Below are positions 35,183-44,175 of a stretch of DNA of 64,000 nt, in pieces. Made by a program: the position numbers and the translations under genes. How positions within the stretch are numbered: the stretch's first letter is position 1; each line of letters starts with the position of its first letter. The stretch covers positions 1,054,001-1,118,000 of the forward strand of contig NC_015914.1 of the NCBI RefSeq assembly GCF_000222485.1, read 5' to 3'. The notes below the pieces were generated by a model. That model ran no database searches, had not been told where the DNA came from, and worked only from the letters and a program-made list of their open reading frames with translations. This DNA is from Cyclobacterium marinum DSM 745. GTDB lineage: Bacteria; Bacteroidota; Bacteroidia; Cytophagales; Cyclobacteriaceae.

Positions 35183-36424
35183 ATGAAACGGACATTGAAA
35201 AGTTATAAAATAATAAATGACCCTGTCTATGGGTTCATTAACATTCCAAGTGAATTGATTTTTGCCGTCATTGACCATCCTTACTTTCAAAGGTTACGTA
35301 GAATCAAGCAACTTGGTTTGACAGACATGGTATACCCGGGAGCCTTACACACACGTTTTCATCATGCCATTGGAGCGATGCACCTTATGAGTATCACCTT
35401 GGACCAACTCCGCAACAAAGGAATTGAAATTTCTGACCAAGAATATGAAGCTGCATTGCTTGCCATTCTCCTCCATGACATTGGCCATGGCCCTTTCTCC
35501 CATGCATTAGAGTCCATTCTTTTAAAAGGTCAGCATCATGAAACCTTATCTCTTCTCTTCTTTGACGAATTAAATAAACAATTTAATGGCCAACTTTCTA
35601 TGGCAAAAGATATTTTTGTCGGAAGTTACGAAAGAAAATTCTTTCACCAACTAGTCTCGAGTCAATTGGATATCGACAGACTGGACTATTTACAAAGGGA
35701 TTGCTTTTTTACAGGAGTTTCTGAGGGCACCATTGGAGCAGATAGAATTATTAAAATGATGACCATCATTAATGATGAGGTGGTTATCGAAGAGAAAGGA
35801 ATCTATAGTATCGAAAATTTTCTTAATGCCAGAAGGCTGATGTACTGGCAGGTCTACCTGCACAAAACCACGGTATGTGCTGAAAAAATGCTTATCAACC
35901 TAATTTTGAGAGCCAAACATCTGGCACGCTCAGGGGTAATACTCCCGGGATCCATAGAATTTTTGGGATTTCTAAAAAAAGACCTTCCCCAAAAGAATTC
36001 ACCGGGAACACCTATTTGGCTAAATGACTTTGCCCAGCTGGATGATTTGGATATTTGGGGTGCAATAAAACTTTGGAAAAACACCGATGATTTTGTCTTG
36101 AAAGAAATTTCAAAAATGTTTTTAACCAGAAACTTATTTAAAATTCATTTTAGCAATACTCCTTTCAAAAGGGCTGAGATAGATAAGTTGAGATTAAAAA
36201 CTCAAAATAAACTAGCTGTTTCTGATGATGAATTAAAATATTTTTTCTCTGAAGGTGAAATTAGTAATTATGGATATTTAACTGAAAATAAAATTTTAAT
36301 TTTGACAAAAAAGGGCAAAGTCTTGGATGTGGCCACGGCTGCAGATTTGCCGAACATCAAAGCGATGAGTAAAATTGTTAAAAAACACTATGCTTGTCAT
36401 GCTAAAAATTTAACTTTACGGTAA
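35183..36424 (+). CDS. HD domain phosphohydrolase (dNTPase-like)
   Basis: The 413-residue protein has the HD-superfamily metal site in RFHHAIGAMHLM (about 59-70) and LLHDIGHGPFSHALE (about 95-109), followed by QLDIDRLDYLQRD, whose Asp completes the metal ligands. This order is that of SAMHD1/YdhJ-type dNTP triphosphohydrolases and relatives. No signal peptide or membrane segment is present. It starts a five-gene operon, 15 bases before lpxD. A link to lipid A synthesis is not known to me; co-transcription of an HD protein with lpxD-lpxC-lpxA is, as far as I recall, common in Bacteroidota. Confidence 0.9.
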   Translation: MKRTLKSYKIINDPVYGFINIPSELIFAVIDHPYFQRLRRIKQLGLTDMVYPGALHTRFHHAIGAMHLMSITLDQLRNKGIEISDQEYEAALLAILLHDIGHGPFSHALESILLKGQHHETLSLLFFDELNKQFNGQLSMAKDIFVGSYERKFFHQLVSSQLDIDRLDYLQRDCFFTGVSEGTIGADRIIKMMTIINDEVVIEEKGIYSIENFLNARRLMYWQVYLHKTTVCAEKMLINLILRAKHLARSGVILPGSIEFLGFLKKDLPQKNSPGTPIWLNDFAQLDDLDIWGAIKLWKNTDDFVLKEISKMFLTRNLFKIHFSNTPFKRAEIDKLRLKTQNKLAVSDDELKYFFSEGEISNYGYLTENKILILTKKGKVLDVATAADLPNIKAMSKIVKKHYACHAKNLTLR

Positions 36425-36439
36425 AAATTAATTAACCCA

Positions 36440-37459
36440 ATGGAATTCACCATCGATCAAATTGCTCAACTTTTGGAAGGAACTGTAGAAGGTGATGGTT
36501 CGCAGGTAATTGATACCCTCAAAAAAATCCAAGAAGGCACCCCTGGAAGCATAGGGTTTCTTTCTAACTTAAAATATGAGAAGTACCTCTACACTACCAA
36601 ATGCTCTGCAATAATCGTTTCCGAGGATTTTACCCCTCAAAAAAAAATCACCACTACTTTAATCAAGGTTAAAGATCCTTACACAGCTTTTTCTAAACTG
36701 CTCGAAAATTATGCTGCACTTACCAAACCCAATCCCTTAGGAAAAGAAGAACCTTGTTATCTCGGGGAAAACAGCACCATCGGCGAAGGGTTTTATCGAG
36801 GAGCCTATTCTTATATTGGCAAAAATTGCACAATTGGGGAGAATGTAAAAATTTACCCACAAGTATACATCGGAGACGGTGTTACCATTGGTAACAATTG
36901 CGTACTCCATTCGGGAGTAAAAATTTACTCCCAATCAAAAATAGGTAATGACTGTGAAATTCACTCCGGAGCCATCATCGGGTCAGATGGTTTTGGTTTC
37001 TCTCCACAGGCAGATGGCACTTACAAAAACGTGCCCCAACTAGGCAATGTTGTATTGGAAGACAATGTTAGCATTGGCGCCAACTCGACCATCGACTGTG
37101 CTACCTTGGGTTCTACTTTAATTAAAAAGGGAGCGAAATTAGACAATCAAGTTCAAATTGCTCACAATGTTACCATCGGTGAAAATACTGTTATCGCTTC
37201 CCAAGCAGGTGTTGCTGGTTCAACAATTATAGGTAAAAATTGTGTCTTGGCAGGTAAATCTTCTATTGTGGGGCATATTGAGCTTGCAGATCGAACCATT
37301 GTTGGAGGAAACACAGGAATAATGAAATCAGTTAATGAACCAGGAACAACCCTTTTTGGTTTTATAGGCTTTGACTTAAAAGCATCACTTAAATCTTATT
37401 CTATCTTTAAGAAGTTGCCTTTACTTCAAGACAAATTAAGAGAGCTTGAAAAAAAATAA
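36440..37459 (+). CDS. lpxD: UDP-3-O-(3-hydroxyacyl)glucosamine N-acyltransferase
   Basis: LpxD adds the second 3-hydroxyacyl chain in lipid A synthesis. The 339-residue protein has the N-terminal uridine-binding domain (1-100), where IAQLLEGTVEGDG and GSIGFLSNLKYEKYL are recognisable. A left-handed beta-helix of hexapeptide repeats (about 100-305) follows, with the catalytic His in QIAHNVTIGENTVIASQAGVAG. A short C-terminal helix completes the fold. It lies between the HD gene and lpxC/fabZ. Confidence 0.96.
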   Translation: MEFTIDQIAQLLEGTVEGDGSQVIDTLKKIQEGTPGSIGFLSNLKYEKYLYTTKCSAIIVSEDFTPQKKITTTLIKVKDPYTAFSKLLENYAALTKPNPLGKEEPCYLGENSTIGEGFYRGAYSYIGKNCTIGENVKIYPQVYIGDGVTIGNNCVLHSGVKIYSQSKIGNDCEIHSGAIIGSDGFGFSPQADGTYKNVPQLGNVVLEDNVSIGANSTIDCATLGSTLIKKGAKLDNQVQIAHNVTIGENTVIASQAGVAGSTIIGKNCVLAGKSSIVGHIELADRTIVGGNTGIMKSVNEPGTTLFGFIGFDLKASLKSYSIFKKLPLLQDKLRELEKK

Positions 37460-37511
37460 TAAATTTGAAAATTGAAATTGGAGCACCTCTAGTATATAGT
37501 TATTTATTTAA

Positions 37512-38906
37512 ATGAAAGTAAAACAGCATACCATAAAAAAACAAGTTACCCTGAACGGTGTAGGTTTACATACGGGAGTCGTAGCTAACATGACCTTTTT
37601 ACCGGCCAGTCCTAACCATGGGTACAAATTTCAAAGAATGGACCTAGAGGGACAGCCCATAATCGATGCTGATGTTGACAATGTGGTAGATGTATCAAGG
37701 GGAACTACGTTAGAGCAAGGTGGAGCGAGGGTATTTACGGTTGAGCATGTCTTGGCGGCGCTTGTAGGAATGGAAATAGATAATGTATTGATCCAACTTA
37801 ACGGACCTGAACCGCCAATTTTAGATGGCAGTAGCATCCAATTCATCAACATTCTTGAAGAGGCAGGGCTTGAGGAACAAAATGCCTTGCGAAGGTTTTT
37901 TGAAGTCCCTGAAAGCATTCATTACAGAGACAGCGCCAGAGAAGTAGAAATCGCTGCTTTGCCTTTAGATGATTTTAGGGTTACCGTAATGGTGGATTAC
38001 AACTCTCCGGTGTTAGGGAGTCAGCATGCTTCCATCACAGATATCAGTCAATTTCGACAAGAAATCGCTTCCTGTAGGACTTTTTGTTTTTTGCATGAAC
38101 TAGAGATGTTGTATAAAAACAACCTCATAAAAGGTGGAGATCTCAACAACGCTATTGTGGTTGTAGACAGAATTGTTGAAGAGAAAGAACTTGCGAACCT
38201 AGCCAAAATGTTCAATAAGCAAAAGGTAGAAGTTAAGAAAGAAGGTATATTGAACAATGTAGAGTTAAGGTATAAAAATGAGCCTGCAAGACATAAGCTT
38301 TTGGATGTTATCGGTGACTTGGCCTTGGTAGGCCGACCTTTGAAAGCACAAATCCTTGCTGCAAGGCCCGGCCATGCCGCCAATGTAGCTTTTGCAAAGA
38401 AAATAAAACGGGCAATGGAGAAAGCAGGGCCTATGCATATTCCGTATTACGATCCTAAATCACCACCTGTATTAGACATCAATCAAATTAGCAATATCCT
38501 ACCGCACAGGTATCCTTTCCAATTATTAGACAAGGTGATATATCTGGACGATAAAGTAGTGGCCGGTGTAAAAAACGTCACTATCAATGAACCATTTTTT
38601 ATGGGGCACTTCCCCAATAATCCTGTCATGCCGGGCGTTTTGCAAGTAGAAGCCATGGCTCAAACAGGTGGAATACTGGTTTTGAGTACTGTAGAGGACC
38701 CGGAAAATTATTGGACCTATTTTCTCAGTATAGAAAACTGCAAATTCAGAAAGATGGTATTACCCGGTGACACATTGATTTTTAAATGTGAATTACTTAA
38801 TCCAATAAGAAGAGGAATAGCAAAAATGAAAGGGGAGGCATTTGTTGGAAACGCCTTGGTTTGCGAAGCAATTATGACTGCCAGCATTGTAAGAAAAGAC
38901 GCATGA
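37512..38906 (+). CDS. lpxC/fabZ: Bifunctional LpxC deacetylase / FabZ dehydratase
   Basis: This 464-residue fusion combines two enzymes, as is usual in Bacteroidota. Residues 1 to about 305 are LpxC, the zinc deacetylase committing step of lipid A synthesis, with zinc ligands in TVEHVLAALVGM and ARHKLLDVIGDLAL. Residues about 320-464 are FabZ, the 3-hydroxyacyl-ACP dehydratase of fatty-acid synthesis, with LPHRYPFQLLDKV and the catalytic His and Glu in GHFPNNPVMPGVLQVEAMAQ. The fusion balances use of 3-hydroxyacyl-ACP between the two pathways. Its stop codon overlaps the lpxA start in ATGA. Confidence 0.97.
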   Translation: MKVKQHTIKKQVTLNGVGLHTGVVANMTFLPASPNHGYKFQRMDLEGQPIIDADVDNVVDVSRGTTLEQGGARVFTVEHVLAALVGMEIDNVLIQLNGPEPPILDGSSIQFINILEEAGLEEQNALRRFFEVPESIHYRDSAREVEIAALPLDDFRVTVMVDYNSPVLGSQHASITDISQFRQEIASCRTFCFLHELEMLYKNNLIKGGDLNNAIVVVDRIVEEKELANLAKMFNKQKVEVKKEGILNNVELRYKNEPARHKLLDVIGDLALVGRPLKAQILAARPGHAANVAFAKKIKRAMEKAGPMHIPYYDPKSPPVLDINQISNILPHRYPFQLLDKVIYLDDKVVAGVKNVTINEPFFMGHFPNNPVMPGVLQVEAMAQTGGILVLSTVEDPENYWTYFLSIENCKFRKMVLPGDTLIFKCELLNPIRRGIAKMKGEAFVGNALVCEAIMTASIVRKDA

Positions 38907-39682
38907 TCAGTAAACTATCCGAAATAAGTGAAAAGGCCCATTTGGGAGAAAATGTTTCAATTGAAGCTTTCTCGTCTGTCCATCCTGATGTTGAAATTGG
39001 GGATGGCACGTGGATAGGTTCAAATGTCACCATTTACCCTGGAGCAAGAATTGGTAAGAATTGCAGAATCTTTCCAGGAGCAGTGATTGCTGCAATTCCT
39101 CAAGATTTGAAATTCAATGGTGAGCCATCTTTGGTAGAAATTGGAGACAATACCACCATTAGAGAGTTTGTAACAATCAATAGAGGGACTGCAGATAAGC
39201 AAACCACCAAAATTGGAGACAACTGTCTAATCATGGCATATGTTCATATTGCCCATGATTGTATCATACAGAACCGTGTAATCATTGCTAACTCTGTACA
39301 AGTAGCAGGGCATGTTACCATTGATGATTGGGCTTTCGTAGGTGGCAGTAGTGCTATCCATCAATTTGTAAAAATTGGTATGCATAGCATGATCTCAGGA
39401 GGTTCTCTTGTAAGAAAAGATGTGCCTCCTTTTACCAAAGCAGCTAGAGAACCATTGAGTTATGCCGGAGTAAATTCTTTGGGATTGAGAAGAAGGGGGT
39501 TTGAAAGTCATACCATAAGCGAAATTCAGGAGGTTTATCGATTCTTATTTTTAAACAATTGGAACAATAGCAAGGCATTGGAAGAGATCGAAATCAATTT
39601 ACCTGCAACCAAAGAGAGGGATGAGATAGTCAATTTCATCCGATCTTCGGAAAGAGGTGTAATGAAAGGTTATATCCAATAA
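38903..39682 (+). CDS. lpxA: UDP-N-acetylglucosamine acyltransferase
   Basis: LpxA transfers a 3-hydroxyacyl chain to UDP-GlcNAc, the first step of lipid A synthesis. The 259-residue protein begins MISKLSEISEKAHLGENV; an upstream ATG (38861) inside lpxC/fabZ would add 14 residues unlike the family. Hexapeptide repeats run to about 190, with the catalytic His in MAYVHIAHDCIIQN. The helical C-terminal domain contains NSLGLRRRGFESHTISEIQEVYRFL-like family sequence. It is followed after 2 bases by an ABC ATPase. Confidence 0.96.
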   Translation: MISKLSEISEKAHLGENVSIEAFSSVHPDVEIGDGTWIGSNVTIYPGARIGKNCRIFPGAVIAAIPQDLKFNGEPSLVEIGDNTTIREFVTINRGTADKQTTKIGDNCLIMAYVHIAHDCIIQNRVIIANSVQVAGHVTIDDWAFVGGSSAIHQFVKIGMHSMISGGSLVRKDVPPFTKAAREPLSYAGVNSLGLRRRGFESHTISEIQEVYRFLFLNNWNNSKALEEIEINLPATKERDEIVNFIRSSERGVMKGYIQ

Positions 39683-39684
39683 AT

Positions 39685-40311
39685 ATGTTGTCTGTAAAGC
39701 TGGAAGGGGCAGGAAAGAAATTCCAGCGGGAGTGGATTTTTAGGAACTTAAGTCTTGAGCTAACCCAAGGTTCAAAAACCGCTATCATAGGAAGCAATGG
39801 CTCAGGAAAATCCACATTGATAAAATGTCTATCCTCGCAAATGCCTCTGACGGAAGGGAAGTTAAGCTTCATTCATAAAGAAAAGGAGCTTGCAATGGAA
39901 GATGTTTATAAATATTTGACAATTTGCGCACCTTACTTAGACTTACCTGAAGAATTTTCACTGAATGAATTATTAAACTTTCATTTCAAATTCAAAGCAC
40001 TTAGTAGGGGATTAAATATTCAGCAACTTACAGAGATATTGTATCTGGAAAACGCTGTAAACAAACCCATTAATATTTTTTCCTCCGGGATGAAACAACG
40101 GTTGAAACTTGGTCTTTGTTTTTTTTCTGATTCCCCCTTAATGCTTTTGGATGAACCTACCTCAAATTTAGATAAACGAGGCATTCAATGGTACAGGGAT
40201 TTGATCCTCCAATACAGCAGCAATAAATGCATTCTTATCGCTTCAAATGATAAAAGAGAATTTGACTTTTGCGAAGAAATTGTATCAATTGAAGATTATA
40301 AACTAAAGTGA
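39685..40311 (+). CDS. ABC transporter ATP-binding protein, no permease nearby
   Basis: The 208-residue ATPase has Walker A GSNGSGKST (about 36-44), signature FSSGMKQRLKLGL, Walker B LMLLDEPTSNLD and an H-loop position occupied by Asn in IASNDKRE rather than His. It is short and lacks a fused membrane domain. It starts 2 bases after lpxA, so it is co-expressed with lipid A genes, but no permease is encoded next to it. It may serve a permease elsewhere or be a CcmA/heme-type small ATPase. The substitution at the H-loop is worth noting because that His normally supports ATP hydrolysis. Confidence 0.85.
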   Translation: MLSVKLEGAGKKFQREWIFRNLSLELTQGSKTAIIGSNGSGKSTLIKCLSSQMPLTEGKLSFIHKEKELAMEDVYKYLTICAPYLDLPEEFSLNELLNFHFKFKALSRGLNIQQLTEILYLENAVNKPINIFSSGMKQRLKLGLCFFSDSPLMLLDEPTSNLDKRGIQWYRDLILQYSSNKCILIASNDKREFDFCEEIVSIEDYKLK

Positions 40312-40357
40312 ATACTTTGATAAAATCCGGAAATGATTAAATTTACCTTTTAAGCAT

Positions 40358-40849
40358 ATGGATATGAGATCGCTAGTTAGAAATTATTTTACTTTTACTT
40401 TTATTTTTATAGTATTTACCGCTTGTACTGATAACACTTCCAGTGAACCGGAAAAATCTGCCGAAGAAATAGCTACTGAATTATTGGCCGGCCTAGAAGG
40501 TAGTCAGACATGGACCGTGGCAAACGGTGGCTCGGTTTCAAAAGATGGATCAACGGTGACTAACGATTTTGAAGGTTTTGAAATCCGTTTCATAGCCAAC
40601 AATACAGGAAAAACATATACCGCAATAAACAGCAACTTATTGTTTGACAGCAATGGGAACTGGGTCTTTACAGGATCAAATTACGATAAAATCACCCTCT
40701 CGGGTATCCAACCAGCATCAAATAAAGAAATTTCATTTACTAAAAACCAAGATAAATTACGTCTGGAATTTGTGGTCCCTGCACCTCAAAATGCCCGTGT
40801 TAATGCTTTGGCCGGTTTTTATGTCTTTGACTTAATCCTTCTAAATTAA
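40358..40849 (+). CDS. Hypothetical lipoprotein
   Basis: The 163-residue protein has a lipoprotein signal (hydrophobic stretch then FTAC at about 20-23, followed by TDNTS), so it is probably anchored in the outer membrane. The mature part is Ser/Thr/Asn-rich and beta-like (SQTWTVANGGSVSKDG, NSNLLFDSNGNWVFTGSNYDKI). The C-terminal AGFYVFDLILLN suggests a compact beta domain. I do not recognise the family. A second ATG 6 bases downstream is an equally possible start. It is probably co-directional with, but not clearly part of, the preceding lipid A operon. Confidence 0.75.
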   Translation: MDMRSLVRNYFTFTFIFIVFTACTDNTSSEPEKSAEEIATELLAGLEGSQTWTVANGGSVSKDGSTVTNDFEGFEIRFIANNTGKTYTAINSNLLFDSNGNWVFTGSNYDKITLSGIQPASNKEISFTKNQDKLRLEFVVPAPQNARVNALAGFYVFDLILLN

Positions 40850-40870
40850 TTTCACAAATCCAATTGAAAA

Positions 40871-41296
40871 ATGTTTAAATACTTCTTTACCCTATGTTTC
40901 CTTTTTTCTTCAGCGCTACTGGCTCAAGATAAACAAATCGTGGCAGTAGAAAATGCCGTAACCGAATTGGTGGATGCCATGGTGGCCGGTGATGCTTCTC
41001 GTCTTGAGAAAATCACAGACCCAAACCTTAGCTATGGACACTCAAACGGTTTGATTGAAAACCAAAGTGAGTTTATTAAGGCCTTAAGTTCAGGAGTTTC
41101 AAACTTTACTGAAATTGACATTCAAAACCAAACCGTCAGTATTACCGGAAAAACCGCTTTGGTAAGACATTTTCTAATTGGCAAAACACACAATAAGGAT
41201 AGTGCTCCGGGCCCTGTAAACCTTGGCGTATTAACCGTATGGCAAAAGAAAGGTAAATCTTGGATCTTACTTGCACGCCAGGCCTATAAAAGATAA
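40871..41296 (+). CDS. Exported NTF2-like (DUF4440/SnoaL) protein
   Basis: The 141-residue protein has a signal peptide (about 1-18, ending LLAQ) and an NTF2-like cone fold. AVENAVTELVDAMVAGDASRLEKITDPNLSYGHS-type sequence matches the N-terminal helix and pocket of DUF4440 proteins, followed by VSITGKTALVRHFLIG and LTVWQKKGKSWILLARQAYK. Members include isomerases, hydrolases and binding proteins; no active site can be assigned. It follows the lipoprotein gene by 21 bases and may be co-transcribed with it. Confidence 0.85.
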   Translation: MFKYFFTLCFLFSSALLAQDKQIVAVENAVTELVDAMVAGDASRLEKITDPNLSYGHSNGLIENQSEFIKALSSGVSNFTEIDIQNQTVSITGKTALVRHFLIGKTHNKDSAPGPVNLGVLTVWQKKGKSWILLARQAYKR

Positions 41297-41330
41297 AAAC
41301 GGAAAACGGGGGTAACAGTCATAACCGCTG

Positions 41331-43724
41331 TTAATCTTTAAACTGCACCAATGTTACCCCTGAACCTCCCCTATCTGCGTGCTCATCAGAAAAACCTGCG
41401 ACTGAAGATGAGTTTCTAAGTAGATTCCTCGTCAGTTCCCTAAGAATTCCATCACCCTTTCCATGGATTACCTTCACATCATTGATACCTAGCATATGTG
41501 CTTCATCGATAAAGTTTTGAATCAATCCAAAAACTTCCTCTCCTCGTTTCCCTCTAATATCTAGGTTCGGAGAAAAATTAGCCATCTTTGAAGTGGTATC
41601 ATAACTCATTCTTTTATCAATTGCCCTTTTCTCTTTTTTAAGAGAGGTATTGGATATCTTTTCCAATCGGTTGAGCTTCACCGTTGATTTAAGGTCACCA
41701 ATAAGGATAACAACCTGCTTACCTTTGATCTCCAATACTTCAGCCAAAGCGCCATTGTCTTTGATCCTTACTTGATCTCCAATGCCAATGGCTCCACTTT
41801 CCACCTTTATGGTTTCCTGTTGTACAATTGGCTTCTTTTCCAGTTTAATCCCGGCTTTATGGTCGTCAAGTTCCTGCCTTATTTTTTTGGTAGCCTCCTT
41901 ATTGGCTTGTGATTCTTTAATAGATCGAATGGTGTTTTCAATTTTTCGATTGGTATCGTCCAACAAGAGCTTGGCTTGAGCTTTGGCTTCATTTATGATT
42001 GCCTTTTTCTGATCTTCAAGGGTTGCTTTCAATGCATTGTATTCTTTCAGTCTGGAAGCCAGCAATCGGTCTTTCCGTTCAGCTTCAACCATGAGGTTTT
42101 CATACTTGCTCTTTTCACTTTCTACTTTTAAAAGCAACTTGTCATACCGCACTCTAGTTTCTCCGATCTGGGCTTTTGCATGAAGTACAATCTCCTTGGG
42201 AATTCCAATTTTACCTGCAATTTCAAAAGCAAATGAACTTCCGGGCTTCCCTATCTCCAACTCATACAAAGGCTCTAGGCGATCCACATCAAACCTCATT
42301 GCGCCATTCACCATTCCTTGACTCTTAGAGGCAAGTTGTTTTAAGTTACCATAATGAGTGGTCACCAAACCAAATGCTCCAGATTTATTCAGTGCAATCA
42401 ATAATGCTTCAGCTATGGCTCCGCCAAACTGTGGTTCGGTTCCGGTACCAAATTCATCAATAAAAAATAACGTACGTTTATTGGCAAAAAATGTGAAATG
42501 CTTCATATTCATCAAATGCGAACTATAAGTACTGAGGTCATTCTCAATATTTTGTTCATCTCCAATATCAATAAAGAATTGATCAAATATAGCACACTTT
42601 GACTTGGGTTCCATCGGCACAAGTAAACCACACTGAAACATATACTGCACCAATGCCACAGTCTTAAGCGTCACGGACTTTCCTCCAGCATTGGGTCCTG
42701 ATATCACCAACAAGCGATGATTGGGGTCCAAGCTTATAGAAACTGGCACTATGGCCTTGCCTTGGTGCTTAAGAGACATTTCAAGAAGAGGGTGCCTGGC
42801 CTTTTGCCAAGCCATCTCCCGTTCTTTAACCATTTCAGGATTGATACCATTGATCTTTACTGCAAACTTGGCTTTAGCCCGAATAAAATCAACCATTCCT
42901 AAAAAATGAAATGCCCTCTTTAAAATGGGAATATATTCCCTGAGCTCATCAGTAAGCCTGGTAAGGATTTTTTGTACCTCCCTACGCTCCATATACAAGA
43001 GATCTTTGATATCATTATTGATATCCAATACCTCTGCAGGCTCCAAATATACAGTCTGGCCTGTTGCGGATTCATCATGTATAAAGCCTTTGATTCGTCT
43101 TTTATATTCTGCAAGAATGGGAATTACCATTCTCCCTCCCCTAATCGTAATGGAAGCATCTTCAGGCGTAAAACCCTGAGATTTTGCAGACCTATATAAA
43201 CTATCCAACACTTTTCTTATTCGATTCTCTTCATAAGCAAGCTGAGTCCGAACAATGTTTAATTCCTTTGAAGCATTGTCCTTCATTTTCCCCTTGTCAT
43301 CCAAGACTCTATCAATACTGAAAGTGAGGGATATATTATCTTCTACCATCCCCAAGAGCTGAGCCAGTTGAGGGTACTCCTCCGCATTCTTTTTAAAAAA
43401 GAGCACACAACTTTCAAGGGTCTTTAAGCCCAAACGAATTTCATGGAAATCCTCCTCAAACAAAAAAGTACCTTCAATTTTAGCTTTGTTGAGATAGGGA
43501 TAAATATTTATATAATTATTATTGGGAAACGGCTCTCCTGAGACCAAAATTTGCCTGAACTCTTCTGTCTGTGTCAAAAGCCTGCTGAGTAACTTTCTGT
43601 CCTTTGAGAAAGCAATTTTTTTTACAAAATCCGCACCCAGTACACCTGTACATTCCTCTCTTATTAAATCTTTGATTTTATCAAAGTCTATTTTTTCCTC
43701 CAAATTATCTGGATACAATCTCAT
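41331..43724 (-). CDS. mutS2: MutS2 family endonuclease
   Basis: The 797-residue protein is a MutS2, an ATPase that suppresses recombination or rescues collided ribosomes rather than repairing mismatches. The core and lever region (about 1-300) lacks the mismatch-reading MutS domain I. The ATPase has Walker A GPNAGGKSVT, a LSTYSSHLMNM stretch, Walker B LFFIDEFGTGTEP and TTHYGNLK. A KOW-like linker and the C-terminal Smr nuclease domain (LDIRGKRGEE, VKVIHGKGDGILRE) complete it. It starts directly after the stop of the DUF4296 gene. Confidence 0.95.
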   Translation of the reverse strand: MRLYPDNLEEKIDFDKIKDLIREECTGVLGADFVKKIAFSKDRKLLSRLLTQTEEFRQILVSGEPFPNNNYINIYPYLNKAKIEGTFLFEEDFHEIRLGLKTLESCVLFFKKNAEEYPQLAQLLGMVEDNISLTFSIDRVLDDKGKMKDNASKELNIVRTQLAYEENRIRKVLDSLYRSAKSQGFTPEDASITIRGGRMVIPILAEYKRRIKGFIHDESATGQTVYLEPAEVLDINNDIKDLLYMERREVQKILTRLTDELREYIPILKRAFHFLGMVDFIRAKAKFAVKINGINPEMVKEREMAWQKARHPLLEMSLKHQGKAIVPVSISLDPNHRLLVISGPNAGGKSVTLKTVALVQYMFQCGLLVPMEPKSKCAIFDQFFIDIGDEQNIENDLSTYSSHLMNMKHFTFFANKRTLFFIDEFGTGTEPQFGGAIAEALLIALNKSGAFGLVTTHYGNLKQLASKSQGMVNGAMRFDVDRLEPLYELEIGKPGSSFAFEIAGKIGIPKEIVLHAKAQIGETRVRYDKLLLKVESEKSKYENLMVEAERKDRLLASRLKEYNALKATLEDQKKAIINEAKAQAKLLLDDTNRKIENTIRSIKESQANKEATKKIRQELDDHKAGIKLEKKPIVQQETIKVESGAIGIGDQVRIKDNGALAEVLEIKGKQVVILIGDLKSTVKLNRLEKISNTSLKKEKRAIDKRMSYDTTSKMANFSPNLDIRGKRGEEVFGLIQNFIDEAHMLGINDVKVIHGKGDGILRELTRNLLRNSSSVAGFSDEHADRGGSGVTLVQFKD

Positions 43725-44075
43725 TTATGGCTGTTGGTTTTGCTGTGCTTCTTTTTCTTTTACGGACAATGAATCTATCGTCCTTTCATATAAATATTCC
43801 ATTTTGGCTGCATCCCTCAAATAAAATTCCAAACTTTTTATATAAACAGAGTCGGGAACCCCATGTTTCTCAAAAATTCGCTTTTCCAAAATTGGATAAA
43901 GGACCTTTGTTGAATCATAGGGAATGGAGAGGGACTGCACAAAGCCCTCTGTCAGATGTATATCCACAAGAATATTGACCATGGTATCTTCTGACAAAAT
44001 GCCTTCGGCTTCATTATTCTTTGCACAAGAAAATGTCCCGAAAAGGCAAGCAATAGCTATAGATAGGTATTTCAC
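43725..44075 (-). CDS. DUF4296 lipoprotein
   Basis: The 116-residue protein starts with GTG, because an in-frame stop lies just two codons upstream. A lipoprotein signal follows (MKYLSIAIACLFGTFSC, lipidated Cys about 17). The mature part has MVNILVDIHLTEGFV and KHGVPDSVYIKSLEFYLRD, the core of DUF4296, a Bacteroidota family of unknown function. The gene abuts mutS2 with no spacing, so the two are co-translated. Confidence 0.85.
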   Translation of the reverse strand: MKYLSIAIACLFGTFSCAKNNEAEGILSEDTMVNILVDIHLTEGFVQSLSIPYDSTKVLYPILEKRIFEKHGVPDSVYIKSLEFYLRDAAKMEYLYERTIDSLSVKEKEAQQNQQP

Positions 44076-44079
44076 ATTT

Positions 44080-44111
44080 CAAAATTACCTAATTCCTTTT
44101 AAAATTGACAA
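44080..44111 (-). promoter_or_regulatory. Candidate promoter of DUF4296-mutS2
   Basis: On the minus strand, TAATTTTG (complement of 44080-44087) fully matches TAnnTTTG, with a TTG 21 bases upstream (complement of 44109-44111). Four bases separate the box from the GTG start, so a leaderless mRNA is predicted. Confidence 0.5.
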
Positions 44112-44175
44112 TAAGTAAAGGCTAAGTCGTTTTATTATTCAAATATGACTGCTAAATTAGGCCTCTGATTAAAAA

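Noticed and set aside
38861..38902. Upstream start for lpxA inside lpxC/fabZ
   Set aside because: The extra 14 residues match nothing in LpxA; the ATGA overlap at 38903 gives the standard N-terminus.
41313..41333. TAACAG/CTGTTA hairpin between the NTF2-like gene and mutS2
   Set aside because: Only six pairs, with a large loop and no U-run; too weak to call a terminator.
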